This document shows, piece after piece, positions 44,301 to 57,510 of a stretch of DNA of 64,000 bases. The notes beneath the pieces are model-generated. The model was given only the letters and a program-made list of their open reading frames with translations. It did not search any database and was not told the origin of the DNA. Positions within the stretch are counted from its first letter, which is position 1, and each line of letters opens with the position of its first letter. The translations under genes and the position numbers were made by a program. This DNA is from Ceratodon purpureus (lineage: Eukaryota > Streptophyta > Bryopsida > Pseudoditrichales > Ditrichaceae). The stretch spans positions 4,344,408 to 4,408,407 of the forward strand of contig CM026423.1 in the NCBI GenBank assembly GCA_014871385.1, in the 5' to 3' direction.

Positions 44301-47300
44301 TGTTTGCAAAGGACCTTCTGACTTGTTTCAAATATTGGGGAACTCGACTAAAAGCGTGGATGGAGCAGGTTATTTTGGAGGGGGTTTACGCATTGCATCC
44401 CAACATTCGGCCGTTCTTGAATCTTTGGGTGGCTGTGGTAATGACATCTTATGCTCAGGGAATCGGTTGCAAGTGTTTACTGGCACAGTAGTGTTTTAGT
44501 TATGTTTGTCGTGTCCTTATCTTCCCTTCAAGAGATGTTATGTCTTGTAGACCACTAGAGCAGAGTAACTTCCCAGACTATCCACTGTAGGCCGGTGTAA
44601 GAATTTGGCGAGATAAGGGCATTGTTAATCTTTCAGTGCTTTGCAGTATCTTTCTCTGAGTTCCTAACAAATTACAAATTGTCGCATGCTCAGGTCGGAG
44701 GTGTTCATTCTCATCTTGTCACTAGGGTTCAAGGAGATCTAGAGCAAAGTGGGCGGCTCATATCACAACAAGAAGTGATGACTACAGTGTTTCCGATGTT
44801 CCAACAAGATATTGAACCTCATCTTGTGCACGCTCATGTGGGTTACGCTTCGGAATCCACCTACGTAACTGTTTACTTGGGTGTACAGTTAGTCAAGAAA
44901 AAGTTGGGAATATCTCTAATTTCAGTATGTACTGTATGGTGGATGGCGTATGCTTATTGTTGCGCTTCTTAAAGGAAAGCTTTGATTGGTCGTTTAGTAA
45001 TCTAATAATTCGTGGTAATTGATGTGTGTTTTTGCAGCTGAAAATTTCCAATGACTTTGATCCTGTCCATTCCCCAGAGAGCTCAATGTTTGTACTTAAA
45101 AGCAGTAAGCAGGTACTCTTGACTTTACCCTCTCACTCTCGTTGGAACTTCGCTCTTAGCTCGCTACTCCTACGACCTTTAACACTTCCAGGCAGTAATT
45201 GGTTTACTAGTGAATCTGGTATTCGTCAGTGATGAAATAGGTGTGATTTTGAATGGTATCCAACCAAAGTAAAAGGTTACGCCTCTTACCTCCAGAAAAA
45301 TGGTAAGTTACTTTTGGAGCCTTCGTTACATTGCTAAGGTTGCACTTTATCTTGTGGGTATTTGTCCTGTGCAGGTTTCATTTGAGGAGATAGCAAGCTT
45401 GTTGGATCCAGAAAAGATTGTCAAAACTGTGCAAAAGTTCACTGACATTTATTTTCACCTACCAGGACTTCCGAATAATGGCAATGGTACAGAGAGCAAT
45501 TGGATTCGTGTTAGAAATTGTGAAGGAAGATTTGCACTTTTGATCCGTGAGGTATGATTCCAATGTATCTGATTTCACCACTTGTATCCTGATCTGTAGA
45601 ACTTCGTTTTCGCCTAGTCTTTTTACTGTCGGTGCCTTTTAGCCACTTAAACATGTTTACTTTCTCTTCGTTGTAAGCGTTTCGCGTTTTGCAGCCAATA
45701 AGAGAAGGAGATTTCATCATCCAGCCCAGGGTGGATTTCGACATTAGTGTTCGAACAGTGGCAGGACTTTTGACTCTTGGGTAAGCAACATACATTCTCA
45801 GCTTGGTACATCATCTGAATGAACTTTGCATTGGTCGAGTATGTTATCTATTTAAACGAACATTTTGCATAAAAGCTGTTCTATCAATTCTGTCATTAGC
45901 CAGCTCGTCTATTATTTTTATTTACTCCGCAGAACATAATCCAAGTATCCACCACAACGTTGTATAGTACTCCACTTCTAGGCAGGGACAGCTGTCGTGT
46001 TGACACAACGGGCTATCATGAATCACAGGTATCAAGCAGTAGCTTACATCGAGGCCACAGCGACCATATACCAAGATGATAAGGTTTGTCCTGGCCTCTT
46101 AAGAGGCTGTTGTCGTGCACTCCCCATTTTCTGTTGTCTAGTCTAGGTACTCGCTTGCCATGGGATGTGTGAGTCCATTCATGTGCTTCATGGCATCCAG
46201 AGTGATTATTGCAAATTTATTGTTTCAAATGACATCTCTTTTTAACAATCATCTATTGAACTGAAGAGTTCACAAAGCTGGTTTTCTGACACATCTGTTT
46301 CTCAGTCTCTGATGAGATTTCTCTTGGTGGATGTTGTTGATATTATGGCAGCTTCTTATAGAAGTGGATCAGTTACATAATATTCCGACTCCATATATTC
46401 AGATCAAAGGCTCCAACAAAGAAACAGTGGCAGCTGCAGGATTGGCTCTTAATTTGGACGGCAGTTACACTACCATGGTAAGGACGCTTTCTGAAGTTTT
46501 AATGTATTTCTAGGTGTACACTTGGAGATGAGACGAATATTAAAGCTTTCTGTAATGGACGTTTATGCAGCCATACATTGAAATTATACTTGGAACGGGC
46601 CAAAATAGCAAGGGTGTGGAGGATCCACAGGCAGCTCGGCTGCAGGAACTTGTGGATTACGTTCAGGCCCAGGTTAGTTCGGAACAACTTTGAGATGTTG
46701 TTGAGATTGTTTCATAGATTTTCCATGATCATGCATATATCGTAAAACCCAAACCTGCTTCCTGGTCCAGTTGAACAAAGTCCCATGAGTATTAGCATAG
46801 TTGGAACACCACACGTTCAAAGTACACGCCTTGCAAAAATGTTCCGAGTGTACTAGAGATTCCCTAGATAATGCTTGGTTCAATTGTCATGTTTTGATCG
46901 CAGGGGGGCAGTGCTGAATCTGATACTCTTGAAGGTCCTTCGGTTTCAGTTGAATGCATCTTGGAGGACCTTGATATGCGGATTCGGAGACTTGAAAAAT
47001 GGAATATGGTTCATACGGTCAGTGCAGATTCGACGCTATTCCAAACATGTTATGTTTGTAATTTCTTTGACATGGTGCCGGTGGATGGCTGACTTCTTGG
47101 ACTCTCACTGTCGAATCGGTACCCTGCGGCAAGAAAGATGAAACATGAAAGACCTGTTGAGTGATCAGATTTGTTAGAAAGTATTACTTTTAGTAGACAT
47201 GGATCAACTACGCAGTCAATTTCAGTTTCTCTATCGGTTCCTTCATTTCGATAACCAATGATTGGCTAGGCATGGGCTCACCATCACCTTTCTGTTTTCA

Positions 47301-47381
47301 TTGCAGGTCTTGTGGACCTTCTTCATGTCAGCCTTCGTGGGGTGCTTACTCTATCACCGCTCTCAGCGGTCACGATCGTAG
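38313..47381 (+). CDS. Double uridine-kinase/CYTH protein with C-terminal membrane anchor (TTM1/2-related)
   Basis: About 20 exons encode an estimated 900-950 residues. Exon 1 is 38313-38381 (MDDSSSFALASG), exon 2 is 39125-39237, and the last exon is 47307-47381. Module 1: a P-loop kinase with GIGGPSGSGKS, the Walker-B-like VLVEGTYALHSRLR, GGVHFNLLSKVRRDI and IEPDLHHAQI, then a CYTH domain (IEMYLRPP, IIKPRAEFEV, LGGLLALGYQV, CFIQVKGTDRK). Module 2 repeats this order: GIGGPSGSGKT, VILEGVYALHPNIR, GGVHSHLVTRVQGDL, IEPHLVHAHL, then CYTH (FTDIYFHLPG, FIIQPRVDFDI, AGLLTLGYQA, PYIQIKGSNKE). A short acidic, helical segment and a tail anchor (VLWTFFMSAFVGCLLYHRSQ) close the protein. Arabidopsis TTM1/TTM2 have one such module plus a tail anchor, act as pyrophosphatases and sit on the outer mitochondrial membrane. 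As in those proteins, the CYTH EXEXK motif is degenerate. Some plant proteins annotated as uridine-cytidine kinase C-like may share the doubled layout; I could not check. Confidence 0.85.
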
Positions 47382-49860
47382 TCATTACCCTGACCTGCCA
47401 CGGGCTTAAATAATGACGTACGCGGCAGTTTAATGAGCTCCGCACCCAGACGAGGTTAACAATACCATTAAGGTTGGTATCTTCAAGTTATAATTTCATT
47501 GCCATTCGTTAAAAATGCTTGAATCGGCATGGAGCAATCATTGATGTTCTTGCAAGGTCAGGTAGAGTAGTGCATTTAGCTACTGATTTATATTCTAATC
47601 TGACGACCAATTCTGACGCTCAAGGCAGCGTGCACGGCATTATTTTGCAACGCCCTGCCTCTCGATGGTGCAATTAGGCACCCCATTTATTCTTGGAAGC
47701 TCATCTAGAAAACATTGATTCGACACAGTAATAAAGATTTATATCATGCGTGTATCACATGATATTACGGATTGTGAGTCTGACACTGCAAAGTTCGGAA
47801 TGAATTGTTGTACAGTCGGGTACAAGATGAATACGAATTCTTTTGGGGACAAAATTTCAGCATAGCATAGAGTGTAGTAACTTTGAGAAGTGTAGGTGGA
47901 AAATGGCATAATTTTGAGACCACAAGTTGTATTGGAATCATGAGGAAGAAAACTTACAAGTCCAAATTTATTTAAATCAATTGGTAGGTTTGTAGGTTTG
48001 CAGGAAGTACAGGAAAGGCGATCAAGGATACATGTTTGGAATGTAGCAAAACTTAATGTTTGATGCACTCTTGTGAGGACAAAAAATAGGTAGTTCTGAA
48101 ATCAAGCCGTTGCATTGATAATTAATTAACAAATTTTAAATATTCTAAAATAATTAATACTGTAGAAATGTCGCTTCCTAATTGTAGCTTAAAAGTTGGC
48201 AAATCAAATTCTAAGAAATTTTTGATGTTGCACTGAGAAACTCTGTTTAGCACAAAAGAAATTGTATTCATTTTATATTTGACTGTACATGTTATATCAT
48301 GAAAGTAAAGCAAAAGATGCCAAAGGATGTCAAAGAATATGAATTGGATTGATAAGCCTAGTTAGTGTCCCTAGTTGAAGTCTTCAAACAATTTGGCCCA
48401 ACAAAATATACCTCACCCTCAAAATGTTCCTTGAAAACATGTTACTGTGAAAACAAAAATATCATTTGAAGTCCTCATTGCCACATATTTATCAGAGAAA
48501 AAAACTTTGGTCTCCGAAGGAAATCGACATGAATTAAGTGTCTAATTAAACCACCTCCAATCCAATTTCCAGAGGACAAAGGTATGAAAGTGACATATCT
48601 ATCAAGTATTGTTGCTATGAAAGTAGAACATCAAATTCCAATTGTCATTGTAGTCTTATGGAAGAGGTTGGAGAGAGTATAAGAAGTAAAGGTAGGTGGT
48701 AGATTCTTTATACTTCACATTGTAATAAACGCATGTATTTTTTAATTTATGCATAAGTTTAATATGGATTCTCTATTTCATTTCTATATTTTTTGATTGA
48801 CGTCTTGGGTTTGAATAAATTCTTTACTTGAATGGTTGAAATTGAAGAGCTCTTCCAAATGAAACTCAAACAAAGACTTCAATCTTAAACATTGATCATA
48901 ACATTAAACCATATATTCTAATTTTTCAAAGCAATTAAATTGACAATTTTCCTATTTCAACCAATAGATGAGTCTATGTATAATCCTTTACCTTGGCCTC
49001 ATTCTTGCCTTCTGTCCTAAGTTGAGAATAAAGTCAATTTGGGAAGATCTACAAAGGGATATGATTTTTTCACTCTAAAAAAGAACATTTTAAAACTACT
49101 CATTAAAATTCTAAACTTCTCCTTATAAAAAGAAAAACCATATAGTAGAGACATCGCTTACTACAAAGATAAACCTTGTAACATCACCCAAGAATTTACT
49201 ATGTTTATAAGAAACACATTCATTATTTATAAAAAAAATTAGAGATTTTATTTCAAATCTCTACATTAAATCTATTAGATTTTTATGCTTCAAGGATAGC
49301 ATTGCTGACATTCCCACTCCAACCTAAATAAAATTTGTAGCACAAAAGTATCCAATTCTTGCATTCCAAGATAGTTTGTATATTTGAATAAATGATTCAT
49401 ACATATATTAGAGTCATAAGAATTTGATAAGAAAGTGTGTTAAGATCATTGAAAATAACAAATTGGTAATTCTATATACAAAGAACAAAACAACAAAATG
49501 CATTAGAGTTATTTGTAAAGTCAAGAAAAGTTTCAAGTAGATACCCCCCTTAAGATTTATTAAACTACTAATTATTCACTTTAAATAGGTAATAGATATG
49601 AAAGAGCTTGGTGGTTTTACAATTATAATTTTTATTTAGTATCAAAGAACTTCGTACTCTCCAAACACTAATTGGAAGTTTTAAGCCACCTAGTAAAAGC
49701 AAAACGTAAAGGTAATGTTGTACCAAGAATCCTACCTTCCTTCTTTCTCCTCAAACTAATTATAGAAATTTAGAGCTATTAAGGGCTAAGTTTAATCATT
49801 TGATTTTACATTTAAGGTATCTTTATAAAAACAAGGGCTACCTTTACAAATTGAACTCTA
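47382..49860. other. AT-rich intergenic DNA
   Basis: The first 150-300 bp are probably 3' UTR of the TTM-like gene. The rest is AT-rich, without a gene I can support. 48493-48547 matches 4782-4836 in inverted orientation (GGTCTCCG and GAATTAAGTGTCTA words), suggesting a dispersed repeat. Confidence 0.55.
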
Positions 49861-50092
49861 TTGTCCCACCAATTACTTTTGCAAGGTAACTACTACTTAA
49901 ATTGTGAAGTTGAAGGACTGGAATATACCCGGGTCGCCCAAGGCCCTGACCCTGTTGTGGTATGTCAACATGTGATCACTGATGAGTCGTCATGTTGTTG
50001 CCTCCTCCATTCTCCTGCCCAGACTCCTCCCCACTCTCATCATCGCTGTCGACATCACCATCCCTGCTCAGCTCAAACTCAAGCGAACACAC

Positions 50093-50174
50093 TCCATCTC
50101 CATCTCCATCTCCATCTCCATCTCCATCTCCATCTCCATCTCCATCTCCATCTCCATCTCCATCTCCATCTCCA
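50093..50174. repeat. Hexanucleotide microsatellite (TCCATC)n
   Basis: About 13 copies of TCCATC in a row. All the long Ser/Pro, His/Leu or Asp/Gly frames across this stretch are products of the repeat. It lies about 1.9 kb ahead of the NOT2 start, probably at the upstream edge of that gene's promoter or leader. Confidence 0.95.
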
Positions 50175-50199
50175 CTTCCATCTCCGCTCCATCCCCGTG

Positions 50200-51985
50200 T
50201 TCGCTCCCTGCCCCCTTCCATACGCACAACAGCCTCCTCTCTGCTCTGCTGCTGCTCACGCTCCTAACTTACTCCACTCTCCGCTCTCCGCGCATCTTCT
50301 GCTCTGCGTCACCCTCTTGTAAGCTTGCGCCCTCGCCCGTCTTCCCTTTCTGCTTTCCTTCCTTTGTTGGACTCAGCTGCCCTTTTCGCAACTGCCACAT
50401 TGCGTTCCGGCGCATTTGCCAGGTGATCTGCTGCTCCTGCCCTAACCCTCTGTCTTGTGTCCCTACACGACCACCCACCGTGGGGTTTTCATGTCCCTGC
50501 CTTCCGGGCATTGGAATTCTGCACCATCTCGCAATCTAGGGGTTCGCCAATCCCACTCCCACCTCCGTGCGAATGCGGATTACCGCCTACACAGTTTTTG
50601 GGTTGTTGTGTTTCTGCCTCTAGACGTGGCGATCACCACAGTGGTTTCATTTTTGCACAAAGCTGCTGAATTGGTGGACAGTGCGCCTTGTAGTGGCTGC
50701 CAGCTCTCGTTGCAGTGTCCATGGATCTATTTCCCATGCTGTTCGCACTGCGTGTGATTGATTGATTCACTCTCTCCCGGTCGCAATTGCAAGTGCCGGT
50801 TGATTATCGGAGCTCAAAGGTGGCGACGACGATATTTCAATAATGATCCGATTGCTCGTCGTGGGCCTGCTGGGGTCTTGGAGGACTTGGATTGTCGGAG
50901 ATAGTAGTCCACCTGAGGGCAAAATTACGAGGCAGCAATTGGGTTCCTCATCCGAAGTGCAGTGGACCCAAATGCTTGTCCTTTTTTTCTTGCTTTTTTT
51001 TTCCCCCGCCCTTGTTCTTCCCTTTCGTCTCTGATGCAGGGCGCAGCTTAGGGTGAGCATACGTCCTAAGCACGTGGCCACCGACAGCCTTGCAACTTGG
51101 TTTTAGGTTTAGCGTGTAGAGAATGTTGCTCGAATTCTCGGAGCTGCTCACGTGGGCTCTTGGGTTTTCTTTTGGGTGGAGTAGAGAGCTTGGAGAAGCT
51201 TTGATTTTGATCCGCTCGTGGTGAGTGAGTCGCTGAGTTTGGTTCATGGGTGGAGGCATTGCAGCAGGAGCGATGTGGATTGAGCAATGGTTCCGAGGGA
51301 CCCAAGTGTAGCGAGGAGATGCGGATTAGATGCCTGAGGGCAACTCCATCATGTACCTTCCATTCCGGCATGACGCCAATGTCAAAGAGGTTCGTGGTCC
51401 ACCAACGCAATTCGTTGCTGTTTTTGCAGATTGACATTGACGTGTGTGCTTGAAATGATGATGTAAACCCTAAAAGGGTTGTTGATTGAATTGTCCGTAG
51501 CAGGTTGTTGCACATCTCTTGAGGAGGTGGCTCATCGGTCCTAGTTGTTTTTGTGATCTAGCATGCGGTTACAGATGATGGTTGGATCATTGTGATGGAA
51601 TGGCTTGCTTGTACCCTGCAAAACCATTTCTGGTGAAGATCGGTTATACGGTTGCGTTCGAAGGCGGGCATTTGTGGCGAGATATACGTTTCACTGTACA
51701 CTCTTGAGAGGGGAAAAGGGAGACTGGGAAAGGGGAGTGAGGAAAGGGGGTTTAGACCACCACAGCTGCTGTGAGAAGTGGGTAGTGAGAGACATCGGAG
51801 GCGTGATGTGTATATTAGTTAGTTCGGAGGCTGTGGTTATTATAGTGCCCACGTTGTGGCATCGCGGTGGAGTTCCAGAAAGGGTAGTGAGTAGGCGTGA
51901 GGTGCTGATGCTGAGTCCATTGCAGAAAAGAAGATGTAAGAATTCTTAGCACATAACTGACCGATGAGGTGGTGTGTTGCAGTCT
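50200..51985 (+). promoter_or_regulatory. Probable leader and first intron region of NOT2
   Basis: GC content rises here compared with the upstream DNA, but no frame resembles a known protein. A possible small upstream coding exon starts with the ATG at 51330 (MPEGNSIMYLPFRHDANVKE); it could splice in phase to the TCT before the ATG at 51986, but its donor (GTTCGT) is poor and angiosperm NOT2 has no such extension. Confidence 0.4.
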
Positions 51986-54900
51986 ATGCTCAATAGTTCA
52001 GCTTCAACACTTCTCGATTCTGGCAGCTCAGGGAGGCCGTTCGCCTCATCAGGTTACAGTGCGCAATCCGGGACGACGCCGTTTGCCCATCATGGAGGTA
52101 AGCTGTGTGATCTACACACCCAATGTGGCTTTCTGGGTGGACAGGGGTTCTCGATAGATTCAGTGTTGAGGTCGAAGACACAGAACTTGATGATGGGTGC
52201 AGTATCATGCAGTTGTTGCAGGTGTAGAGTCGGTGCTTGGTAAGGTCGCTGGCGCTTTTAGTGTGTGTTCCCCTTTCGAAGAGTGTTGGGTGGGACCCAT
52301 GAACCTGCTGTGCGCAGCAGGATGGATGCCTGTTGCTGCTGCAGTGACCGAAGTTTGCATGAGTTTGTTTGCAGGTAGTCTTCAAGGATTGCACAACGCT
52401 CAAGCAAGTTACAACATGCAGACGGTCCAGAATTCTATGTCGTCACGGAATCAGGGACTCGGTGGGAGTCCTTCAAGCGGAGGTCACCAGTCTACGGGGA
52501 ACTTGCAGGGCAGCCGGTTCACGTCAAATAACCTGCCAGTCGGCTTCGCTCAGGTAACGAGTGTTTGGTGGGTATGGGAAGTTGGCCGTTTTGCTGGGTA
52601 GTGGGGTGAGTGAAGGGGGGTGGAATTGTGCGTCAAGTGCAGAGGTTGTTGTGGAGTTGCTGAGTAACGTGGTGTTGTTGCTCATGGAGTAGCATTCAGT
52701 TTGCACAAGGTCAGTAGAGGTTGGAGCTTTTCATGACCTGTGTTAGTGTCGTCCTTATACCACGTCCATTCTGCTGGCTGCTGGTACCTCGAGTAGTTGA
52801 GCTCTGCATAGACCATAACCGTGGGTATGTTTGTGATTGTGGACGTGGCTCACAGCAATCATCGCATGGGGGTCTTCATGGGCAATCAGCAATGACAAGT
52901 CGTGCCGGGATAATTGCAGCTGGCAATCATTCGTTCAGTAACAGCAACAGCATGAATGGGATGGGAGGATTGAGTCCAGGGGGATCACCGGGTAGCAGCA
53001 CCATCGGAAGCCGTGGTTCGTTCTCGGGTTTGGGAGTTGGGGCATCACAGATGGGTGGCTCAGGTTCTCGGATTACGAGTACGGTTGGGAGCATCGGAGG
53101 CGGAGGGAGCCTTTCCGGAGGGGGCGGGCTTTCACGGTCGTTGAATGCCGGGGGGCAGTTGAATGCAGGGAGTCTTGGTGGATCACGTGTGAATATGGGT
53201 TCCATAGGTAATAGTGGCGGGATTAGTGTGCAGGGGCTCGGGCGGCCTGGGAATTCGATGCTTCAACAAGGTGTAAATATGTCCTCAACATCGTACGGTT
53301 CTTCTGGCGATCTGCTTGCTATGATTAGTCGAGGTACTGTTTTGCCCTTATCGAGAGGGCCGAGCTCGCTCCCTCGTGGCCTCGTAGTTCGAGCGCTGTA
53401 GGTGACGTCTTGTGATGTGGTTAGGGTTAGGTTGGTGATTTGATTCGCCTGATTGTTTTTTCGCAGCTGAATGGTCGCTGCTTTCTTGGTTCTTTGGCAG
53501 TATCTTAAATAGGGACACGATGAGTTTGGGGACTCTTTAAAGGGTGAGGGGGCAGGTTGGGATCTCAAATGTGATGGTGATGGTCGCAGCGTGCTTAACC
53601 GAGTCGTTTGTGTTGCAGCATCTCCCCAAGGTGTGTCTCTGTTGGGAAGCAATTTCTCGACTTCTCCAGGTTCAGGCATTCAAGGGCAAGGAGCGCTCTC
53701 AAACGGGCAGCTTGGCGGTCACGGTCTGAGCAATGATAACAATGATGGTGTCGCATTTGACATCAATGACTTCCCCCAACTGAGTGCTCGACAGTCTGGC
53801 ACCGGCGGGCTTCAAGGATCCGCAGGTACGTGTCGCTTGGCCCTTGCACCCCATAAGATTGTCATGCTCAAGTCGGGACGGGAGTAGAAGAAGTGGCCGT
53901 GAGGCATTGCTGTGGGCACCCCAGGTGTAGGGAGTCACATGAATAAATGTGGTATAAATATAACATGCGTACCTTCATGAGAGTCCTAATGCTTACTTTG
54001 AACGAGAATATGAACTTAAAACTCTGAATAGTATGAATTCCACACTAAAATAACTCAGGCAGTTGATGAAGAGACCGAGTCACTCTGACAGCAAGTTATC
54101 GGGCAAGCTTAGTGGCAAAACCAGCCAGCACAGCTCGGAAGAGTGGAGCATTCTGTTGCTGGTCTGAAAGCGTTGTGCCGATGGTGGTGTGGCAGCTGCC
54201 TTGAAAAAGCAAGGGGTTGCTGTGAATGCCATTGTACAGCATAATCAAGGGTTTAGCATACAGAATGAAGATTTTCCTGCATTGCCTGGTTGCAAAGGTG
54301 AGCTTTACTTGACTGTGTAACATGTGAAGAACAACGCGGTCCGTTTTCTGTACCGATTTAAGAAAGTAAATGAACATAAGTGTATACATATCCAAGTCAC
54401 GAACAAACGAGATGAGATAATGAGTAATCTTTTTGGTGAGGGTTGTACCTGGGGCTCCACAGCAGTGCCGCATGATGTCTACTTCTAGGTCTTTGTAGCC
54501 TCGTCTGAGGTTGATGCGAGCGAGACTGGCGAGAATTGCAGATGGAGGAAACGACCTGACGTCGGAGTTGCAACATCACAAGGAGCAGCAGCACGAGAAT
54601 TCACTCGCTGCGGCCATGCAGTCTCAACACTTCACGGTACTAAGCTGATAACCATCACGAGATTACAATGTTTTGAACATGCATTGTGTTCGGTGTGCGG
54701 CTATGTAACCGAGCTGGTGGTTACGGAATGCCTATCTGAACCACTCGATTGAGTGTTCTGGTGATAACGTATCTGTAAGTGTCATTGAGGTTTGAAAGGA
54801 TTCTGCCAAGAAGTCTTCTGAATATGAATCGCGGCATTTGGGGGGTAGTTACAGCGCAGTATCTTTGTAGCAATGTGAAATGCGGGAAAACGCTGTAAAG

Positions 54901-56976
54901 TGCATGTGCAGGATGTATGATGTGGTGTTGTCTCCATGTATAGCTTGAGTTCAGTCAGTGACGTGACATTCAGTGCAGATGAACAGGTCTGCTGGATTTT
55001 CGCTTGGAGGATCTTATGCTCCGCATCGTCAAGTGCAGCAGCAGCAGACAGGAGGTCTAGGGTCAGGCTCTATGAGTGCTTCTGATCTGCAGCATCTACA
55101 AGCCAGCATCGCAGATTCATTTTCGTCATCACATGGGCTTTCAGGGTCTTACCATTCCCAGGCAAGCAGATATGTTGTCAAATTTGACGTGAGTAGTGAG
55201 GATGCGAAGCTCACATTGGTATGTCAGGAGTCGGCTTATCCGTTGGATAGGCCAGGGGCACGGTTGGAGGTGCATCTAATGCTGTTTGTTGCACTACCTT
55301 GGCAGATACCCGGAGCAAGTCAGGTGGGTAGTGGAGGTGCGACAGCCCAAAGATCAGGTGGGTTGGCGAACTACGAGCAGCTACTGCATCAGTACCATCA
55401 GGCACAGCTGAGGGCAGGAGGAGGTAGCCTGCAGCAACAGCAGTTAGCACAGTCGGGCAGAGAATCTATGAAGGGGTTTCAACAAGGAGGGTTGGCAATA
55501 CCTCAGGATCGTTTTGGACTGCTCGGGTTACTGAGTGTAATCAGGATGAGCGACCCGGACCTGACAACTCTAGCTTTGGGAACGGATCTGACAACTTTGG
55601 GACTGAACCTGAACTCTCGAGAGAACTTGTACAAAACATTTGCGTCTCCTTGGGCTGATGGTCCCATACGGGGTGAGCCTGAGTTCACCCTTCCTGCATG
55701 TTATGTGCAGCGTGCACCTCGGTTACAGGTAAAGCATCACTGGTTTGATGGAAATGTTGTTTCTTGGCAGATAGCTCATTTTCGTGATATTCTTGTCCGA
55801 GTGGCAGCTGATTATGTAGACGGGATTTGTGATGGTGACGATGAGTGGTTCTGAGATGGTGGTTTTGGGAGTGCAGCCAGGTTATTTCTCTAAATTCCAG
55901 CAAGACACTTTGTTTTACATTTTCTACAGGTACGCTTCTGCCTGGCATGCTGAAACCTAGACGCATTTTTGTGTTTCTTTGTGGGTTTAGGGTACATAAC
56001 TGACTTGGTTTGGTGACGATTGGTTGCGCAGCATGCCCAACGACGAAGCTCAGTTGTATGCTGCCGACGAATTGTAAGTGACCTCCTTTCTATCCATTTT
56101 CCTACTTGAAGAGAAGAAGTTTATTGTTTTAGTTAGCATCATCGTCATCTTCCTATCTGTCTGAACGGAAGACATTCTCATGTGGTTTGAGAATATAGTT
56201 CATGTTATATCACGCTTGGATCTTTGAGCGAGGGTTGTTATGAGTATAGTTGCGCTTATCGAATGTAGGAAGGGGTTGGAGCTCGGTGCATCAGGTAACG
56301 GAAGGGGTTAGATCGTGTTGTAAGCGGGCACCTGGTGTCTCGGTGACGTGGTAATCGTGCACAGAAGAGCGTTGCTGAGATCTGCACTATAAGACGGAAT
56401 CTTGAGAGTGTGAGTGTAATGTTTTGTGTGTACTGTGTACAGGTACAATAGAGGGTGGTTTTATCACAAGGATCACAAAATCTGGCTGACCCGCGTTCCC
56501 AGTGAAGGTCCACTGGTGACAACGCAAACCTTCGAGCGGGGTGCATATTACTTTTTTGATCACAACACTTGGGACACGGGAAGGAAGGTACGTTTTAGTG
56601 ATGCTTGTCGTTGTCGCTAATTGAGAACTAGTTCCTTGATTGAGAATATTATGCACAACTGTCACCTAATTGCCGACCCTGCACCGGACAGAGGCCAGTG
56701 CTGTGTGTATGATTGAGCTTGTGGGGAAAGGACGAGATGCGGGGTGGCACCCTGCCGGCATGATATGGGCGCGATGCATAGATAGTGGCTGTTTTGAGCG
56801 CCTGAGATGATACCCAGTTTTAGCTCTGTTATGCTGAGGAGAGATTTACGGGACCGATTTGTTGTACTAATGTATTTGTGTGCTTTGTGGTGGGGGATTT
56901 GACACGACAGGAGAACTTTGTGCTTCAATACGAGCATATTGAGAAAAGACCACAACTGCCTGCCCAAGTGAAATAG
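51986..56976 (+). CDS. CCR4-NOT complex subunit NOT2 (VIP2-like)
   Basis: A multi-exon gene matching plant NOT2/VIP2 from end to end. The N-terminus is LNSSASTLLDSGSSGR, then SLQGLHNAQASYNMQ, SRFTSNNLPVGFAQ, long Gly/Ser stretches (about 52850-53330), FDINDFPQLSAR (about 53755), FSIQNEDFPALPG (about 54255), AAMQSQHFTMNRSAGFSLGG, NYEQLLHQYHQAQ, LTTLGLNLNSRENLYKTFAS and the C-terminal NOT box (GYFSKFQQDTLFYIFYSMPN, then DEAQLYAADELYNRGWFYHK, then FVLQYEHIEKRPQLPAQVK at the stop). NOT2 scaffolds the CCR4-NOT deadenylase with NOT1 and NOT3, acting in mRNA decay and transcription. Start 51986 matches the conserved LLNSS; upstream coding is possible. Exon 55306-55727 is preceded by a probable GC-AG intron of 144 nt (55162-55305). 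Confidence 0.92.
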
Positions 56977-57398
56977 CATGTGGACACGCTGTTGCAATCT
57001 GGGGGTCTGGAATGGACGTAGGCTTACTCAAGCGAAGTTCGTCACCCGATGTTTGACATTCAGTGTACTCTTTATACCAAGAAATGAATTGTCACCGCCA
57101 CACGATTAACTCCCATTCATTCATTGTGTTGCCAGCGTTCTGGGGCTCAAATTGGATGCATTTATTTACTACTCAGAACTGCCTCGAAGTGTGTTGGGAT
57201 GTCCAAACGTGTTTGATGAAACACTTTTAGTGAAGTTGCGGTTGGATTTTGTTCGATGTTCAGTTAATTCTTACAGCCGAGGGTGGTTCTGGATAGACCG
57301 CAATTTTTGAGGGATTTTTTTCCTTAATTGTATTTAGGGGTACTAATTGTGATATTCAATCATATAACTGGAAGGTAACCCTCATCAAACAGGTGGCC

Positions 57399-57510
57399 AT
57401 TAAACCAAGTGGCAAGATGGTTGGATTGGAAGATGATACTATGTCTTTGAATTGTATGATGCACACTTAAAAATGAGGTTTTTGGAGGGTGTGTAACTTG
57501 AACGGTAGAC
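57399..57510 (+). repeat. Inverted repeat with window end, left part
   Basis: About 105 bp starting ATTAAACCAAGTGGCAAGAT is present in reverse complement at 63888-64000, with three or four mismatches and a 1-base indel. Similarity fades right of about 57508. Left of 57399 the partner would lie outside the window. Confidence 0.9.

Noticed and set aside
49861-50539. Long frames across 50.1 kb
   Set aside because: They are products of the (TCCATC)n repeat, open in many frames at once.
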